Part shown: positions 7,460 to 15,267 of the stretch, piece by piece
How positions within the stretch are numbered: the stretch's first letter is position 1
How the letters are laid out: each line of letters starts with the position of its first letter
DNA from: JAISGQ01 sp045604945
GTDB taxonomy: Bacteria > Bacillota > Clostridia > Oscillospirales > Acutalibacteraceae
Length of the DNA: 33,707 nucleotides
Assembly: GCA_045604945.1 (NCBI GenBank)
Contig: JAZUPA010000011.1
Span: 1-33,707 of the forward strand
Direction of reading: 5' to 3'
Made by a program: the position numbers and the translations under genes
The notes under the pieces: model-generated
What the model was told of the DNA's origin: nothing
Database searches by the model: none
What the model saw: only the letters and a program-made list of their open reading frames with translations

Positions 7460-8597
7460 GGTGAGCTGCCCCCTCTGCTGTAACATCAAAAAGCATCTGC
7501 TCCATTTTATCCATGCACACATCCTGGTCAAACTGCTTTGTGTAGCCAAGATATTCTCTGCTTCGTTCAGCCTTTTCCTCAGGATGGGTAAGCCACCAGT
7601 CAATCTTAACGGCAAGGTCTGTACTGTCATTGCATCTGAACAGATTCTTTTCGTCCATGGCAAAGAATCTTGTGGCGCTTCTTGGCGAGTTGGATATTAC
7701 AGGAACAAGCCCGCAGGTTATGGCTTCAAGGCAGGAGATTGCTTCTATCTCAATCTCCGCAGGGTGAACATAAAGGTCTGCGCAGTTTATCATATCCAGC
7801 AGCTCAGTGCGGGAGAAAAACCTGAATATCGGCGGATTCGGCAGTTTTTCGGAATATTTCATCAGCTTTTCTTTCAGGGGACCGTCTCCCGCAAAAACAA
7901 GCTGAATCTTTTCTGCAAATTCCGATTTTTCAACTGCATCTATCAGAACTTTGTGTGATTTTTCCTTGCTGTAGCGACCGATAAACAGTATAATATATTT
8001 ATCTTTGCACCCTTCAGGCTTGTCTGCAGGCGCGGACACGAAAGCCTTGTTCACTCCATTTGATATTACATAGGCATTTGTACGTCTTCCCTTTTTTTCA
8101 AAGGTGCTGCGAATGAATTCTGTGGGATAGTGTACGGCATCCGCGTATCTGTAAAAATTGCGGTAGAACACACTGTATGTGGCAGCGCTTGCCAGCTTGG
8201 AATTTTTCATGAATATGTGAGATGTGAAGTTTTCCGCCTGGCAGTGAAAGCCTGCTGTAACAGGAATTCCCATCTCCTTTGCAATTTTCATTGCCCTGGT
8301 CCCCAACAGAAACGGGGTCATTATATGCACAACATCCGCACCTGTCAGTGCGCGTTTTATAACCTCGTTGTCGCACTTTGCAATGCATACGCCGTTTTTT
8401 CTGACATAGTTGTTCAGCGGTCCTACATTGAGAACAGGTACAACATAGTACCCTTCGGTATTGATTTTATCTGCATCGGGGCAAAGAATCCTCACCTCAT
8501 GCTTTTTTGCTCTGAGGCTTCGGATCAGATTCATCGCGGCTATTGTTGTTCCGTTATTTTCTCTCCCCAGAACATCGCAAACTACTGTTACTATCAT
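7446..8597 (-). CDS. GT4-family glycosyltransferase
   Basis: A 383-residue cytoplasmic or membrane-peripheral glycosyltransferase of the GT-B fold. The N-terminal half has VVCDVLGRENNGTTIAAMNL, the acceptor-side loop of GT4 enzymes. The C-terminal half has IILFIGRYSKEKSHKVLIDA, VFAGDGPLKEKL and the EX7E motif in EIEIEAISCLEAITCGL, which binds the nucleotide-sugar. Relatives in Clostridia include diacylglycerol glucosyltransferases and mannosyltransferases, so transfer of a sugar to a lipid is likely given the overlapping acyltransferase gene. The start ATG at 8597 follows AAGGTG. The exact donor and acceptor cannot be told from sequence alone. Confidence 0.9.
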   Translation of the reverse strand: MIVTVVCDVLGRENNGTTIAAMNLIRSLRAKKHEVRILCPDADKINTEGYYVVPVLNVGPLNNYVRKNGVCIAKCDNEVIKRALTGADVVHIMTPFLLGTRAMKIAKEMGIPVTAGFHCQAENFTSHIFMKNSKLASAATYSVFYRNFYRYADAVHYPTEFIRSTFEKKGRRTNAYVISNGVNKAFVSAPADKPEGCKDKYIILFIGRYSKEKSHKVLIDAVEKSEFAEKIQLVFAGDGPLKEKLMKYSEKLPNPPIFRFFSRTELLDMINCADLYVHPAEIEIEAISCLEAITCGLVPVISNSPRSATRFFAMDEKNLFRCNDSTDLAVKIDWWLTHPEEKAERSREYLGYTKQFDQDVCMDKMEQMLFDVTAEGAAHHEPM

Positions 8598-8691
8598 ATT
8601 TTTTCACCTTAACCCTCTGTCGGATTCTAATATGCCGTATTACCAGAACAGAGTTTATCACGGTGCAAAAATCCCCGCAATCGCCAAAATT

Positions 8692-8703
8692 TTACATATG
8701 TAA
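8692..8703. promoter_or_regulatory. Perfect 12-bp palindrome, possible TetR operator
   Basis: TTACATATGTAA lies in the 228-base gap between the divergent glycosyltransferase and MntP-like/TetR operons. Its size and placement fit an operator for the TetR protein encoded at 9411, but nothing else supports the pairing. No convincing -35/-10 pair was found in this gap. Confidence 0.3.
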
Positions 8704-8825
8704 TGACATTTTATACACATCTTTAAATTTGTATGATTATTCTGACTTTTCGAAAATATTGTATATGGCAAAACCATCTTTTTTCATAATAGAATTTTTC
8801 TCAGTTGGAACCTAGGAGGAGTCTT

Positions 8826-9398
8826 ATGTTAATTGAAGTAATTCTTGTTTGTCTGGGCGTGTCATTCGATGTGCTCGCACTGTCAATCTGCTGCGGTTCG
8901 GTTCTCGAAAAGCTGAATAAAAAGGATATAACCAAGCTTGCGCTGATGTTCTGCCTGTTCCAGACTGTTTCCGGCGTTCTTGGCGCTCTGCTTTCGTATG
9001 TCCCTCTCTTCAGTGACCAGGCATCAAACGGCAGCAGATTCGGCTATATCTGCTCCATAATCATACTCATCGGAGTGGGTCTGTTCCTTTTCTACAAGGG
9101 CTGGAAGAACGAGCCTGTTCTTGAACGGCGCAGTGAAATTGTCTTCAGGAAATACTGGGGTACCGCTGCACTTGTCAGCATAGATGCACTTTTTACCGGC
9201 GCAAGCGTTGCCATGTGGCCTGCTCAGTGGTGGACTTACGCCATCTGTATTTTTGTAGTTACATACCTCGCCGTTGTAATCGGAATCTATGTCGGCTACA
9301 GACTTGGCTTTGAGCCCAAGCACATTGCCTACAAAATCGGCGGTGCGGTACTTATTGTTGCTGCAATAGACATTTTCATCCGTATTTTTACTGACTGA
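8826..9398 (+). CDS. MntP-like membrane protein (putative manganese efflux)
   Basis: A 190-residue protein with about six membrane segments. It shows the internal repeat typical of MntP: an acidic S-x-D motif in segment 1 (GVSFDVLALS, Asp15) and again in segment 4 (LVSIDALFTGAS, Asp120), where the two aspartates carry the metal in characterised MntP. The middle loop KGWKNEPVLERRSE is charged, as in the family. AGGAGG at 8814-8819 sets the start at 8826; an upstream in-frame TTG at 8805 lies before that site. The gene is followed after 12 bases by a TetR-type regulator, so the two form one operon. Manganese is the family expectation; the sequence is divergent enough that another cation is possible. 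Confidence 0.7.
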   Translation: MLIEVILVCLGVSFDVLALSICCGSVLEKLNKKDITKLALMFCLFQTVSGVLGALLSYVPLFSDQASNGSRFGYICSIIILIGVGLFLFYKGWKNEPVLERRSEIVFRKYWGTAALVSIDALFTGASVAMWPAQWWTYAICIFVVTYLAVVIGIYVGYRLGFEPKHIAYKIGGAVLIVAAIDIFIRIFTD

Positions 9399-9410
9399 GG
9401 CGGGGGAATT

Positions 9411-9986
9411 ATGGATGATCGAAAAGAACTTACCAAGGAACTGATTGCCTCGGGTGTAAAGGAGCTTATGCTCTCAATGAGCTTCGAAAAAATCACCATC
9501 CGCATGATTGCTGAAAAGGCAGGCATCATAAGACCGACATTCTACTATCATTTTCAGGATAAATACGAGGTGCTTGAGTGGATAGTCAGATCTGAGCTTC
9601 TTGAGCCCATAAAATACATGCTGGACAAGGGCATGCTTGAGGAGTCTCAGAAATATATTTTCTCTGCAATTGAAGCTGACCGTGAATTCTATAAAAGGGC
9701 TTTTGACATCACAGGACAGAATTCATTCTGGGAAATTGTCATTACCTGCATCAAGGATTTCTTTATTTCCTATACAACTTTAGATTCACAAAACCCCAAT
9801 CTCCCGGAATCCCTTACCCCTGAGCTGGTCGCCCTGCATCACGCCTTCAATCTCGCTGCCATGATTCAGATATGGCTTCGAAAAACGCCTCATCTTTCTG
9901 CAGATGAGGTTGTTGAAACCTATCGCTACCTCAACGGCACCACGCTTGCTGACATACTTGATTCGGGTTTCTTCAATCCAAACTGA
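9411..9986 (+). CDS. TetR/AcrR-family transcriptional regulator
   Basis: A 191-residue regulator. Residues 8-55 are a TetR HTH: LIASGVKELMLSMSFEKITI, then MIAEKAGIIRPTFYYHFQDKYEVLEWI with the characteristic TFYYHFxDK end of the recognition helix. The C-terminal half resembles the DhaS-type ligand or co-regulator domain (REFYKRAFDITGQNSFWEI...). GGGGG precedes the ATG. Located 12 bases after the MntP-like gene and followed by a strong terminator, it is the last gene of that operon and probably controls it. The inducer is unknown. Confidence 0.9.
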   Translation: MDDRKELTKELIASGVKELMLSMSFEKITIRMIAEKAGIIRPTFYYHFQDKYEVLEWIVRSELLEPIKYMLDKGMLEESQKYIFSAIEADREFYKRAFDITGQNSFWEIVITCIKDFFISYTTLDSQNPNLPESLTPELVALHHAFNLAAMIQIWLRKTPHLSADEVVETYRYLNGTTLADILDSGFFNPN

Positions 9987-10016
9987 CCGCCTGTTTTTCA
10001 GGCGGTTTCTTTTATT
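9986..10016 (+). terminator. Terminator of the MntP-like/TetR operon
   Basis: An 8-bp perfect stem ACCGCCTG / CAGGCGGT with a TTTTT loop, followed by TTCTTTTATTT. The stem begins on the last base of the stop codon. Confidence 0.9.
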
Positions 10017-10026
10017 TCTTCCTATA

Positions 10027-10055
10027 TTGAAATTCTCACTGTATAATGATATAAT
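10027..10055 (+). promoter_or_regulatory. Promoter of murD
   Basis: TTGAAA (10027-10032), a 17-base spacer, then TATAAT (10050-10055). AAGGAG and the start codon follow. Confidence 0.7.
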
Positions 10056-10099
10056 TATCAGGTTAAACAGCCATTTTTTCTCGAAGGAGTCTGATATAT

Positions 10100-11491
10100 A
10101 TGAATTACAGAGCTGCCAGATTTTTTGAAAGCATAAAGGGCAAAAAGGTTGCCTTCTGCGGCGTCGGCGTTACCAACACACCTCTTATAAAAATGTTCTG
10201 CGAAAAGGGCTTTGAGGTTACGGTCTGCGACAAGCGCTCGGAAGAAGCGCTCGGCGATGTGGGGCGCGAGCTTGTCGCCTGCGGTGCTGTGCTCAAGACA
10301 GGCGAGGATTACCTTGAAGGCATCGATGCTGATATCATCTTCCGCACTCCCGGTATGAGATATTACCTCCCCCAGCTTTGCGAATATCGCAGACAGGGTA
10401 AGGTTGTGACCAGCGAAATGGAACTGTTCTTTGAGCTTTGCGAGGGCAAAACCATTGCTATTACAGGCTCAAACGGAAAGACTACCACCACTACGGTTAT
10501 TTCAAAGCTCCTTGAAAAGCAGGGCAAAAAGGTCTATCTGGGCGGAAACATCGGCGTTGCTCTCATGCCCTTTATCGACGAGATCACCTCTGAGGATTTT
10601 GTAGTTGTTGAGCTTTCATCTTTCCAGCTTATATCCATGCGTCAGAGCCCCGATATTGCTATTGTGACCAACCTCTCTCCCAACCATCTGGATATGCACA
10701 AAGATATGGAGGAGTATGTTGATTCCAAGAAGAATATCATGCTGCACCAGAATGCATTCTCCACTGCTATCATCAATGCCGACTGCCCCATAGTAGGCGG
10801 TTTCGCCGACCTTGCAAGAGGCAAGCTGATGCAGTTTTCCAGAATGGAAGTGCCTTTCAACGGCGCCTATGCCGATAAAAACGGTGATATCTTCTATGTT
10901 GTAAACGGCGAAAAGCAGCTTGTTATGAACAAGTCTGACATTCGAATTCCCGGCTGGCACAATGTCGAAAACTACATGGCAGCTATCTGTGCGGTCGCTC
11001 CTTATGTTGATTTTGAGACAGTAAAGGCTGTTGCAAGAGAATTCGGCGGCGTTGAGCACAGAGCAGAATTTGTCCGCGAGCTTGAGGGCGTAAAGTATTA
11101 CAACGACTCCATCGCCACTACTCCCAGCCGCTGCATTTCAGGTACTCTTGCCATGTATGAGCAGAAGATAATCATGATAGCAGGCGGCTATGACAAGCTT
11201 ATTCCCTTCGACGAGCTTGGTCCCGTTGTCTGCGACAAGGTAAAGGCTATCATTCTTATGGGCGTTACAGCTGACAAGATCGAGACTGCTGTCCGCAATG
11301 CTCCGAATTACGCCGAGGACAATCCCATTATCGCAAGGGTTTCTTCTCTTGAAGAGGCTGTTGCAAAAGCCAGGGAGCTTTCATGCAGCGGCGATATCGT
11401 TTCTCTCTGTCCTGCCTGCGCTTCCTTTGATATGTTCCCCAACTATGAAACCCGCGGCGAGATGTTCAAGGATTATGTAAATAACCTGTGA
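10100..11491 (+). CDS. murD: UDP-N-acetylmuramoyl-L-alanine--D-glutamate ligase
   Basis: Adds D-glutamate to UDP-MurNAc-L-alanine in cytoplasmic peptidoglycan precursor synthesis, using ATP. The 463-residue length fits MurD. The N-terminal Rossmann-like domain starts at VAFCGVGVTNTPL. The ATP-binding loop is GSNGKTTTT (residues 123-131). The central domain holds VVELSSFQL and TNLSPNHLDMH, and the C-terminal ligase domain holds EHRAEFV, YYNDSIATTPS (MurD substrate loop) and IAGGYDKL. It has its own promoter at 10027. A GNAT gene follows after 10 bases. No other division or cell wall genes are next to it, so this is a murD outside the usual dcw cluster. Confidence 0.95.
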   Translation: MNYRAARFFESIKGKKVAFCGVGVTNTPLIKMFCEKGFEVTVCDKRSEEALGDVGRELVACGAVLKTGEDYLEGIDADIIFRTPGMRYYLPQLCEYRRQGKVVTSEMELFFELCEGKTIAITGSNGKTTTTTVISKLLEKQGKKVYLGGNIGVALMPFIDEITSEDFVVVELSSFQLISMRQSPDIAIVTNLSPNHLDMHKDMEEYVDSKKNIMLHQNAFSTAIINADCPIVGGFADLARGKLMQFSRMEVPFNGAYADKNGDIFYVVNGEKQLVMNKSDIRIPGWHNVENYMAAICAVAPYVDFETVKAVAREFGGVEHRAEFVRELEGVKYYNDSIATTPSRCISGTLAMYEQKIIMIAGGYDKLIPFDELGPVVCDKVKAIILMGVTADKIETAVRNAPNYAEDNPIIARVSSLEEAVAKARELSCSGDIVSLCPACASFDMFPNYETRGEMFKDYVNNL

Positions 11492-11501
11492 GGAGAATAA
11501 A

Positions 11502-12236
11502 ATGACTATCAGAATAGTTGAAGAGCAGCAGCTCCAGACGCTGCTTGATTACTGCGATGGCGGTGCTCTTGGCTGCCGTATTGCTGCCGCTGCCATTGCC
11601 TACGGAACCAACAAGCCTTTTGCCCAGTTCTGGTTCATGTACGATGACAACGATGAAATCGTTGGCGTTATCAACAAGCTCGATGACGGAATGACCCTTT
11701 TTGCCAGGGGTGAGTACGATTACGAGAGCGCAGATACCTTTGTCAGCATGATGAACGGCACTGCACGTTTCACTCGTCCTGTACGTCCGGGCGAAGCTGC
11801 AACAGGACTTATCATGCGGCTCGCTGAGCCTGTAAAGGATTTCAAGAGCGGTGCAAATATCGAAATCAATCCCAAAATCGAAGACCTTTACTCGGTCATG
11901 GAAACCTGCGATGCATCTGGTTTTGAGTACCCTGATTTTGAGAGTTTCTACGGCGATATGCTTTACCGCACCAGAAGCGGAAGCGTTATTTCTGCTATAG
12001 TACGCGATGATGAGACAGCTGTAGCCTGTGCTGCAGCCCATCTTACCGACAGCTGCGCCATGCTCACTCTTTGCGCCTGCACTCCTGCATACAGAGTCAT
12101 GGGCTACGCATCCTACGCCATCAACTCAATTCTCTCAAAGCTCGGCGACAGAGCAGTTTATGTTGCCTGTTATATGGGGCTTGAAAAATTCTACGAAAAG
12201 CTGGGTTTTGTTGCTGTTGGCGGCTTTGTGTGCTGA
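11502..12236 (+). CDS. GNAT-fold N-acetyltransferase
   Basis: A 244-residue protein. The C-terminal third has the acetyl-CoA-binding pattern of GNAT enzymes: CACTPAYRVMGYASYAINSIL (R-x-x-G-x-A form of the Q/R-x-x-G-x-G/A motif), then a YMGLEKFYEKLGF ending typical of the family. The N-terminal part is less clear and may form a half domain. GAGGAG precedes the ATG, and the gap from murD is 10 bases, so the two genes are co-transcribed. The substrate is not predictable; a link to cell wall precursors is only suggested by position. Confidence 0.8.
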   Translation: MTIRIVEEQQLQTLLDYCDGGALGCRIAAAAIAYGTNKPFAQFWFMYDDNDEIVGVINKLDDGMTLFARGEYDYESADTFVSMMNGTARFTRPVRPGEAATGLIMRLAEPVKDFKSGANIEINPKIEDLYSVMETCDASGFEYPDFESFYGDMLYRTRSGSVISAIVRDDETAVACAAAHLTDSCAMLTLCACTPAYRVMGYASYAINSILSKLGDRAVYVACYMGLEKFYEKLGFVAVGGFVC

Positions 12237-12265
12237 AACAGATATTTTGCAGTCCGTAATAACAC

Positions 12266-12294
12266 TTGAATTTTTTGTGAAAATAATGTATAGT
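12266..12294 (+). promoter_or_regulatory. Promoter of the riboswitch-controlled operon
   Basis: TTGAAT (12266-12271), a 17-base spacer, then TATAGT (12289-12294). A transcript from here would begin near 12300, just before the aptamer helix P1. Confidence 0.6.
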
Positions 12295-12303
12295 ACAATA
12301 GCA

Positions 12304-12439
12304 AGTTTAAGGGAGTAGCCGGCACTAATTTTTCACTGTAAAAACCTCACCAATTTTTATTGCGGAAAATTTTGTGTTGCATCATGCGTCAGTACGGTCT
12401 TCAGACCCGCGTTATGCATTAAACAGCGAGACTTATACT
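12304..12439 (+). promoter_or_regulatory. yybP-ykoY (manganese) riboswitch aptamer
   Basis: Helix P1 pairs agtttaag (12304-12311) with cttatact (12432-12439), 7 of 8 positions. Immediately inside P1 are GGAGTAG (12312-12318) on the 5' side and GCGAGA (12426-12431) on the 3' side, the signature loop sequences of the yybP-ykoY class. A second hairpin holds CGTCA-GTACG (12387-12396) and a CCGCG return strand, matching the other half of the metal site. A long AT-rich helix fills the space between. Known members bind Mn2+ and raise expression of metal exporters. The 3' strand of P1 overlaps a terminator stem, so binding should prevent termination. A different ion-sensing class (for example the Na+-I type) is the main alternative and would suit the downstream sodium pump. 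Confidence 0.75.
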
Positions 12440-12473
12440 GTGCTCTTTCATGTGCGCAGTATAGGTCTTTTTT
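12429..12473 (+). terminator. Riboswitch-controlled intrinsic terminator
   Basis: A 15-bp stem (12429-12443 with 12454-12468, two G-T pairs) and a 10-base loop, followed by a run of T (12468-12473). Its 5' arm uses the same bases as the 3' arm of aptamer helix P1, so the two structures exclude each other. Confidence 0.85.
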
Positions 12474-12524
12474 GATTAATCGGCATATGTCCCATAAAAA
12501 AAACAAATGGAAAGGTTGAAGAAA

Positions 12525-13661
12525 ATGTTAGAATGGCTTTCTGAATTCTCATTCCTTATTGAGAATATCCAGGAATTCTTTGCTGTCGGCGGCTGGAAAT
12601 ATGTCGTCATGTGGGCTATCGGCGGCATTCTCATCTATCTGGCAATCAAGCACGAGATGGAGCCCACACTGCTTCTTCCTATGGGCTTCGGTACAATTCT
12701 TGCCAACATCCCCAACTCCGGCGCTGTCAGTGAAGAGGGCGCACTTACCACTCTCTTTAACGCCGGTATTGCAAACGAGCTTTTCCCCCTTATTCTCTTT
12801 ATCGGTATCGGCGCAATGATCGATTTCGGTCCTGTGCTTTCAAATCCCAAGCTTATGATTTTCGGCGCCGCTGCACAGTTTGGTATCTTCTTTACTCTCT
12901 GCACCGCTGCAATCTTCTTTGAGAACAAGGACGCAGCTTCCATCGCTATCATCGGTGCTGCTGACGGTCCCACCTCCATCGTTGTTGCTCAGAAGCTTCA
13001 ATCCAACTATCAGGGTGCTATAATGGTCGCTGCATATTCCTATATGGCTCTTGTTCCCATTATTCAGCCTCCTGTAATCAAGCTGCTCACCACAAAGAAA
13101 GAGCGCATGATCAGAATGCCCTATGCACCTGCTGAGGTCTCCAAGACCACCAAGATCCTCTTCCCCATCGTCATCACCATCGTTGCAGGTACTGTTGCTC
13201 CCGAATCCGCTTCACTGATCGGCTTCCTTATGTTCGGTAACCTTATCCGTGAGTGCGGCGTTCTGGATTCTCTCTCTGAGACCGCTCAGAAGGTCCTTGC
13301 AAACCTTATCACCATCTTCCTCGGCATTACCATCGCTGTTCAGATGCAGGCTGACAAGTTCCTTCAGATCGACACCCTCATCATCCTCGGTCTTGGTCTC
13401 TTTGCTTTCGTTTTCGATACCGCAGGCGGTATTCTCTTCGCAAAGCTTATCAATATCTTCCTCCCCAAGAGCAAGAAGATCAACCCCATGATCGGTGCTG
13501 CAGGTATCTCTGCATTCCCCATGTCCGGCCGTGTTGTTCATAAGATGGGTCTTGCTGAAGATCCCCAGAACTTCCTTCTCATGCACTCCATCGGCGTTAA
13601 CGTCTCCGGTCAGATCGCATCTGTTATCGCAGGCGGTCTTATCCTGAGCCTGTTCATGTAA
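12525..13661 (+). CDS. Na+-translocating decarboxylase beta subunit (OadB/GcdB family)
   Basis: A 378-residue integral membrane protein that, in known complexes, decarboxylates carboxybiotin and pumps Na+ out. The residues known to matter in Salmonella/Klebsiella OadB are present: the Asp in AADGPTSI (D147) and the N-x3-G-x4-S-x6-R series in NPMIGAAGISAFPMSGR (N320, G324, S329, R336). The GIGAMIDFGP motif is also intact. GGAAAGG gives better spacing for the ATG at 12525 than for the one at 12507. A small gamma-like gene follows after 18 bases. No carboxyltransferase alpha subunit or biotin carrier is in the window, so the partner is encoded elsewhere or the protein works differently. Expression is under the riboswitch at 12304. 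Confidence 0.92.
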   Translation: MLEWLSEFSFLIENIQEFFAVGGWKYVVMWAIGGILIYLAIKHEMEPTLLLPMGFGTILANIPNSGAVSEEGALTTLFNAGIANELFPLILFIGIGAMIDFGPVLSNPKLMIFGAAAQFGIFFTLCTAAIFFENKDAASIAIIGAADGPTSIVVAQKLQSNYQGAIMVAAYSYMALVPIIQPPVIKLLTTKKERMIRMPYAPAEVSKTTKILFPIVITIVAGTVAPESASLIGFLMFGNLIRECGVLDSLSETAQKVLANLITIFLGITIAVQMQADKFLQIDTLIILGLGLFAFVFDTAGGILFAKLINIFLPKSKKINPMIGAAGISAFPMSGRVVHKMGLAEDPQNFLLMHSIGVNVSGQIASVIAGGLILSLFM

Positions 13662-13679
13662 TAAAGGAGGTTACCGAAA

Positions 13680-13916
13680 ATGCTTTTTAACTTTCTTACA
13701 AACTCCAACACCGATATAGTTTCTGATGCAGCAAACGAAATCGCCAATGAAAGCGGCTCCTTCGGCGGTGTCAATTTCGATCCCGGCAGATTCATCGAAA
13801 TGCTTCCCAAACTTGCAATGGGCATGATAAGCATCTTCATTGTTATCGGTATTATTATCATCGCAACCTCTATTCTGAATAAGATTTTCTCAAAGAAAAA
13901 GAAAAAGGAAGACTAA
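13680..13916 (+). CDS. Small single-span protein, OadG-like gamma subunit
   Basis: A 78-residue protein with one membrane span near residues 47-68 (MGMISIFIVIGIIIIATSIL) and a very basic cytoplasmic end, KKKKKED. The preceding region is polar. Size, topology and position directly after the beta subunit (18 bases, with AAAGGAGG) match the gamma subunit of sodium-pump decarboxylases, which assembles alpha and beta. The sequence itself is too short and divergent for certainty. A strong terminator follows. Confidence 0.6.
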   Translation: MLFNFLTNSNTDIVSDAANEIANESGSFGGVNFDPGRFIEMLPKLAMGMISIFIVIGIIIIATSILNKIFSKKKKKED

Positions 13917-13924
13917 AATTTTGA

Positions 13925-13955
13925 AAGCTCCGCCAGAAATGGCGGAGCTTTTCTT
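13925..13955. terminator. Bidirectional terminator
   Basis: A 10-bp perfect stem AAGCTCCGCC / GGCGGAGCTT with a 6-base loop, followed by TTCTTTTT. It serves the riboswitch operon and, in reverse, the convergent dehydrogenase-like gene. Confidence 0.9.
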
Positions 13956-13956
13956 T

Positions 13957-15147
13957 TTATTTTACTTTCTGAAGCATATTGCAGATGTCATCGTAAAACA
14001 GCTGTTTCGGTGCTGCATAGAACGGATTGCAGCGTGAAGATGCTTCCTTTGCAATTTTGGGTATACCGCTCTTCTTTAGCTCTGAAAGCTTGGAAGGGAT
14101 GCCGAAGGATTCGTTCATCTTTTCTATAGCCGCTATGAAGCCTTCTGCAATTTCGGCGTCGCTTTCTCCGCTTATGCCCACACTCTGTCCGAGGGCTGCC
14201 AGCCTTTTATGGGCTTTTTCTCCGTAGGCTCTGAGCACCGCAGGAAGCAGCACTGCGGCTGCTTCTGCATAGGATACACGGTACATTGCGCCTGCTGCCA
14301 CGCTGCAATAATGAGCATAGCCTGAGCCGCCGCCTGCAAGATACGCAGCCTTCTGCAGCTCGATACGGGCGTCATTATCGCTGCACCCGTAAGCTTTCGG
14401 CAGGTTTGCGAAAACAAGGCGAACAGACATCAGTGCATTATTTCTTGCTGTATTGGTACTGTTTTTGGAAATATATGTTTCCACTGCTCTGCACAGAGCC
14501 GACATCGCTGTGCAGGCAATGACATTTTTCGGCAGGTTTTCTGTCAGGGACGGATCCAAAATTGCCGCAGAGGGTCTGAGGGCTTTGGCTGTTACTGTTC
14601 TGCCCACCTTCTTCTTTTTGTCAAAGCATATTGCTGATGTACTGACTTCACTGCCTGTTCCCGCTGTAGTGGGAGCCGCAAACAGAGGAGGGATTTTCCC
14701 CATAAACGGTCTCGCTCCGTCAAGGGCTGAGATATCTGCTTTTTCGTTTGCCGCCTTTATTCCTGCAAGCTTTGCGCAATCAATGACTGCGCCGCTGCCA
14801 ACTGCCACAATGGCATTGCAGCCGCCGTCACTGTATGCACGGGCGCATCGCTCCGTCATCAGTGCAGTGGGATTTGAACCTGCACCGCTAAACACTCTGA
14901 TTTTAATGCCTTCCTCCACCATCTTCTCCATCATCGGATTCAGCATTCCGCTGCCGTAGACAGAGGAATCTGTTACAATCAGCACGCTGTTTATATTCTT
15001 CTTTTTCAGATATATCGGAAGCTTTTTAAGGCTGCCTGTTCCTTTAAGTATTGCGCGTTCCTTTTCTGCATGTACAGCCTTCGTAACAAACGCAGCTCCC
15101 TGATACACTCTGCAAAGTGCGGTTTTTGAAAATTCTGAAAATGTCAT
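13957..15147 (-). CDS. Iron-alcohol-dehydrogenase-like protein with lost metal site
   Basis: A 396-residue member of the group III (iron-dependent) alcohol dehydrogenase superfamily. The nucleotide-binding side is kept: GSGAVIDCAK (117-126) and PTTAGTGSEVS (159-169). The metal side is not. The family motif GMDALTHAIEAY reads AMSALCRAVETY here, so the metal Asp is Ser216 and the first His is Arg220. In GYAHYCSVAAGAMYRVSYAE the ligand His279 remains, the conserved nearby His is Val283, and the last ligand His is Tyr293. With three of four ligands gone, normal Fe/Zn alcohol oxidation is unlikely. It may be a dehydroquinate-synthase-fold protein with a new role. The reading frame is intact and the ATG at 15147 has AGGGGTT upstream. 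It is transcribed apart from the radical SAM operon, which ends in a terminator at 15242. Confidence 0.85.
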   Translation of the reverse strand: MTFSEFSKTALCRVYQGAAFVTKAVHAEKERAILKGTGSLKKLPIYLKKKNINSVLIVTDSSVYGSGMLNPMMEKMVEEGIKIRVFSGAGSNPTALMTERCARAYSDGGCNAIVAVGSGAVIDCAKLAGIKAANEKADISALDGARPFMGKIPPLFAAPTTAGTGSEVSTSAICFDKKKKVGRTVTAKALRPSAAILDPSLTENLPKNVIACTAMSALCRAVETYISKNSTNTARNNALMSVRLVFANLPKAYGCSDNDARIELQKAAYLAGGGSGYAHYCSVAAGAMYRVSYAEAAAVLLPAVLRAYGEKAHKRLAALGQSVGISGESDAEIAEGFIAAIEKMNESFGIPSKLSELKKSGIPKIAKEASSRCNPFYAAPKQLFYDDICNMLQKVK

Positions 15148-15185
15148 TCACTGATAACCCCTGTCTAAATTTCTGAAACGCTTGT

Positions 15186-15191
15186 ATTATA
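15186..15191 (-). promoter_or_regulatory. Possible -10 element of the dehydrogenase-like gene
   Basis: A perfect minus-strand TATAAT 39 bases before the start codon. No clear -35 element is visible; the best is TTCTTA at 16 bases. Confidence 0.4.
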
Positions 15192-15237
15192 ATAACTCAT
15201 TGCAGCGTAAGAATCAAGCATTCAAAGCCGCTGCAAT

Positions 15238-15267
15238 GAAAAATGCGCTCTCAAAGAAGAGCGCATT
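15238..15267 (-). terminator. Terminator of the radical SAM operon
   Basis: A 10-bp perfect stem AATGCGCTCT / AGAGCGCATT (15242-15251 and 15258-15267) followed on the minus strand by TTTCATT. The stem overlaps the last codons and stop of the GNAT-like gene. Confidence 0.75.
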
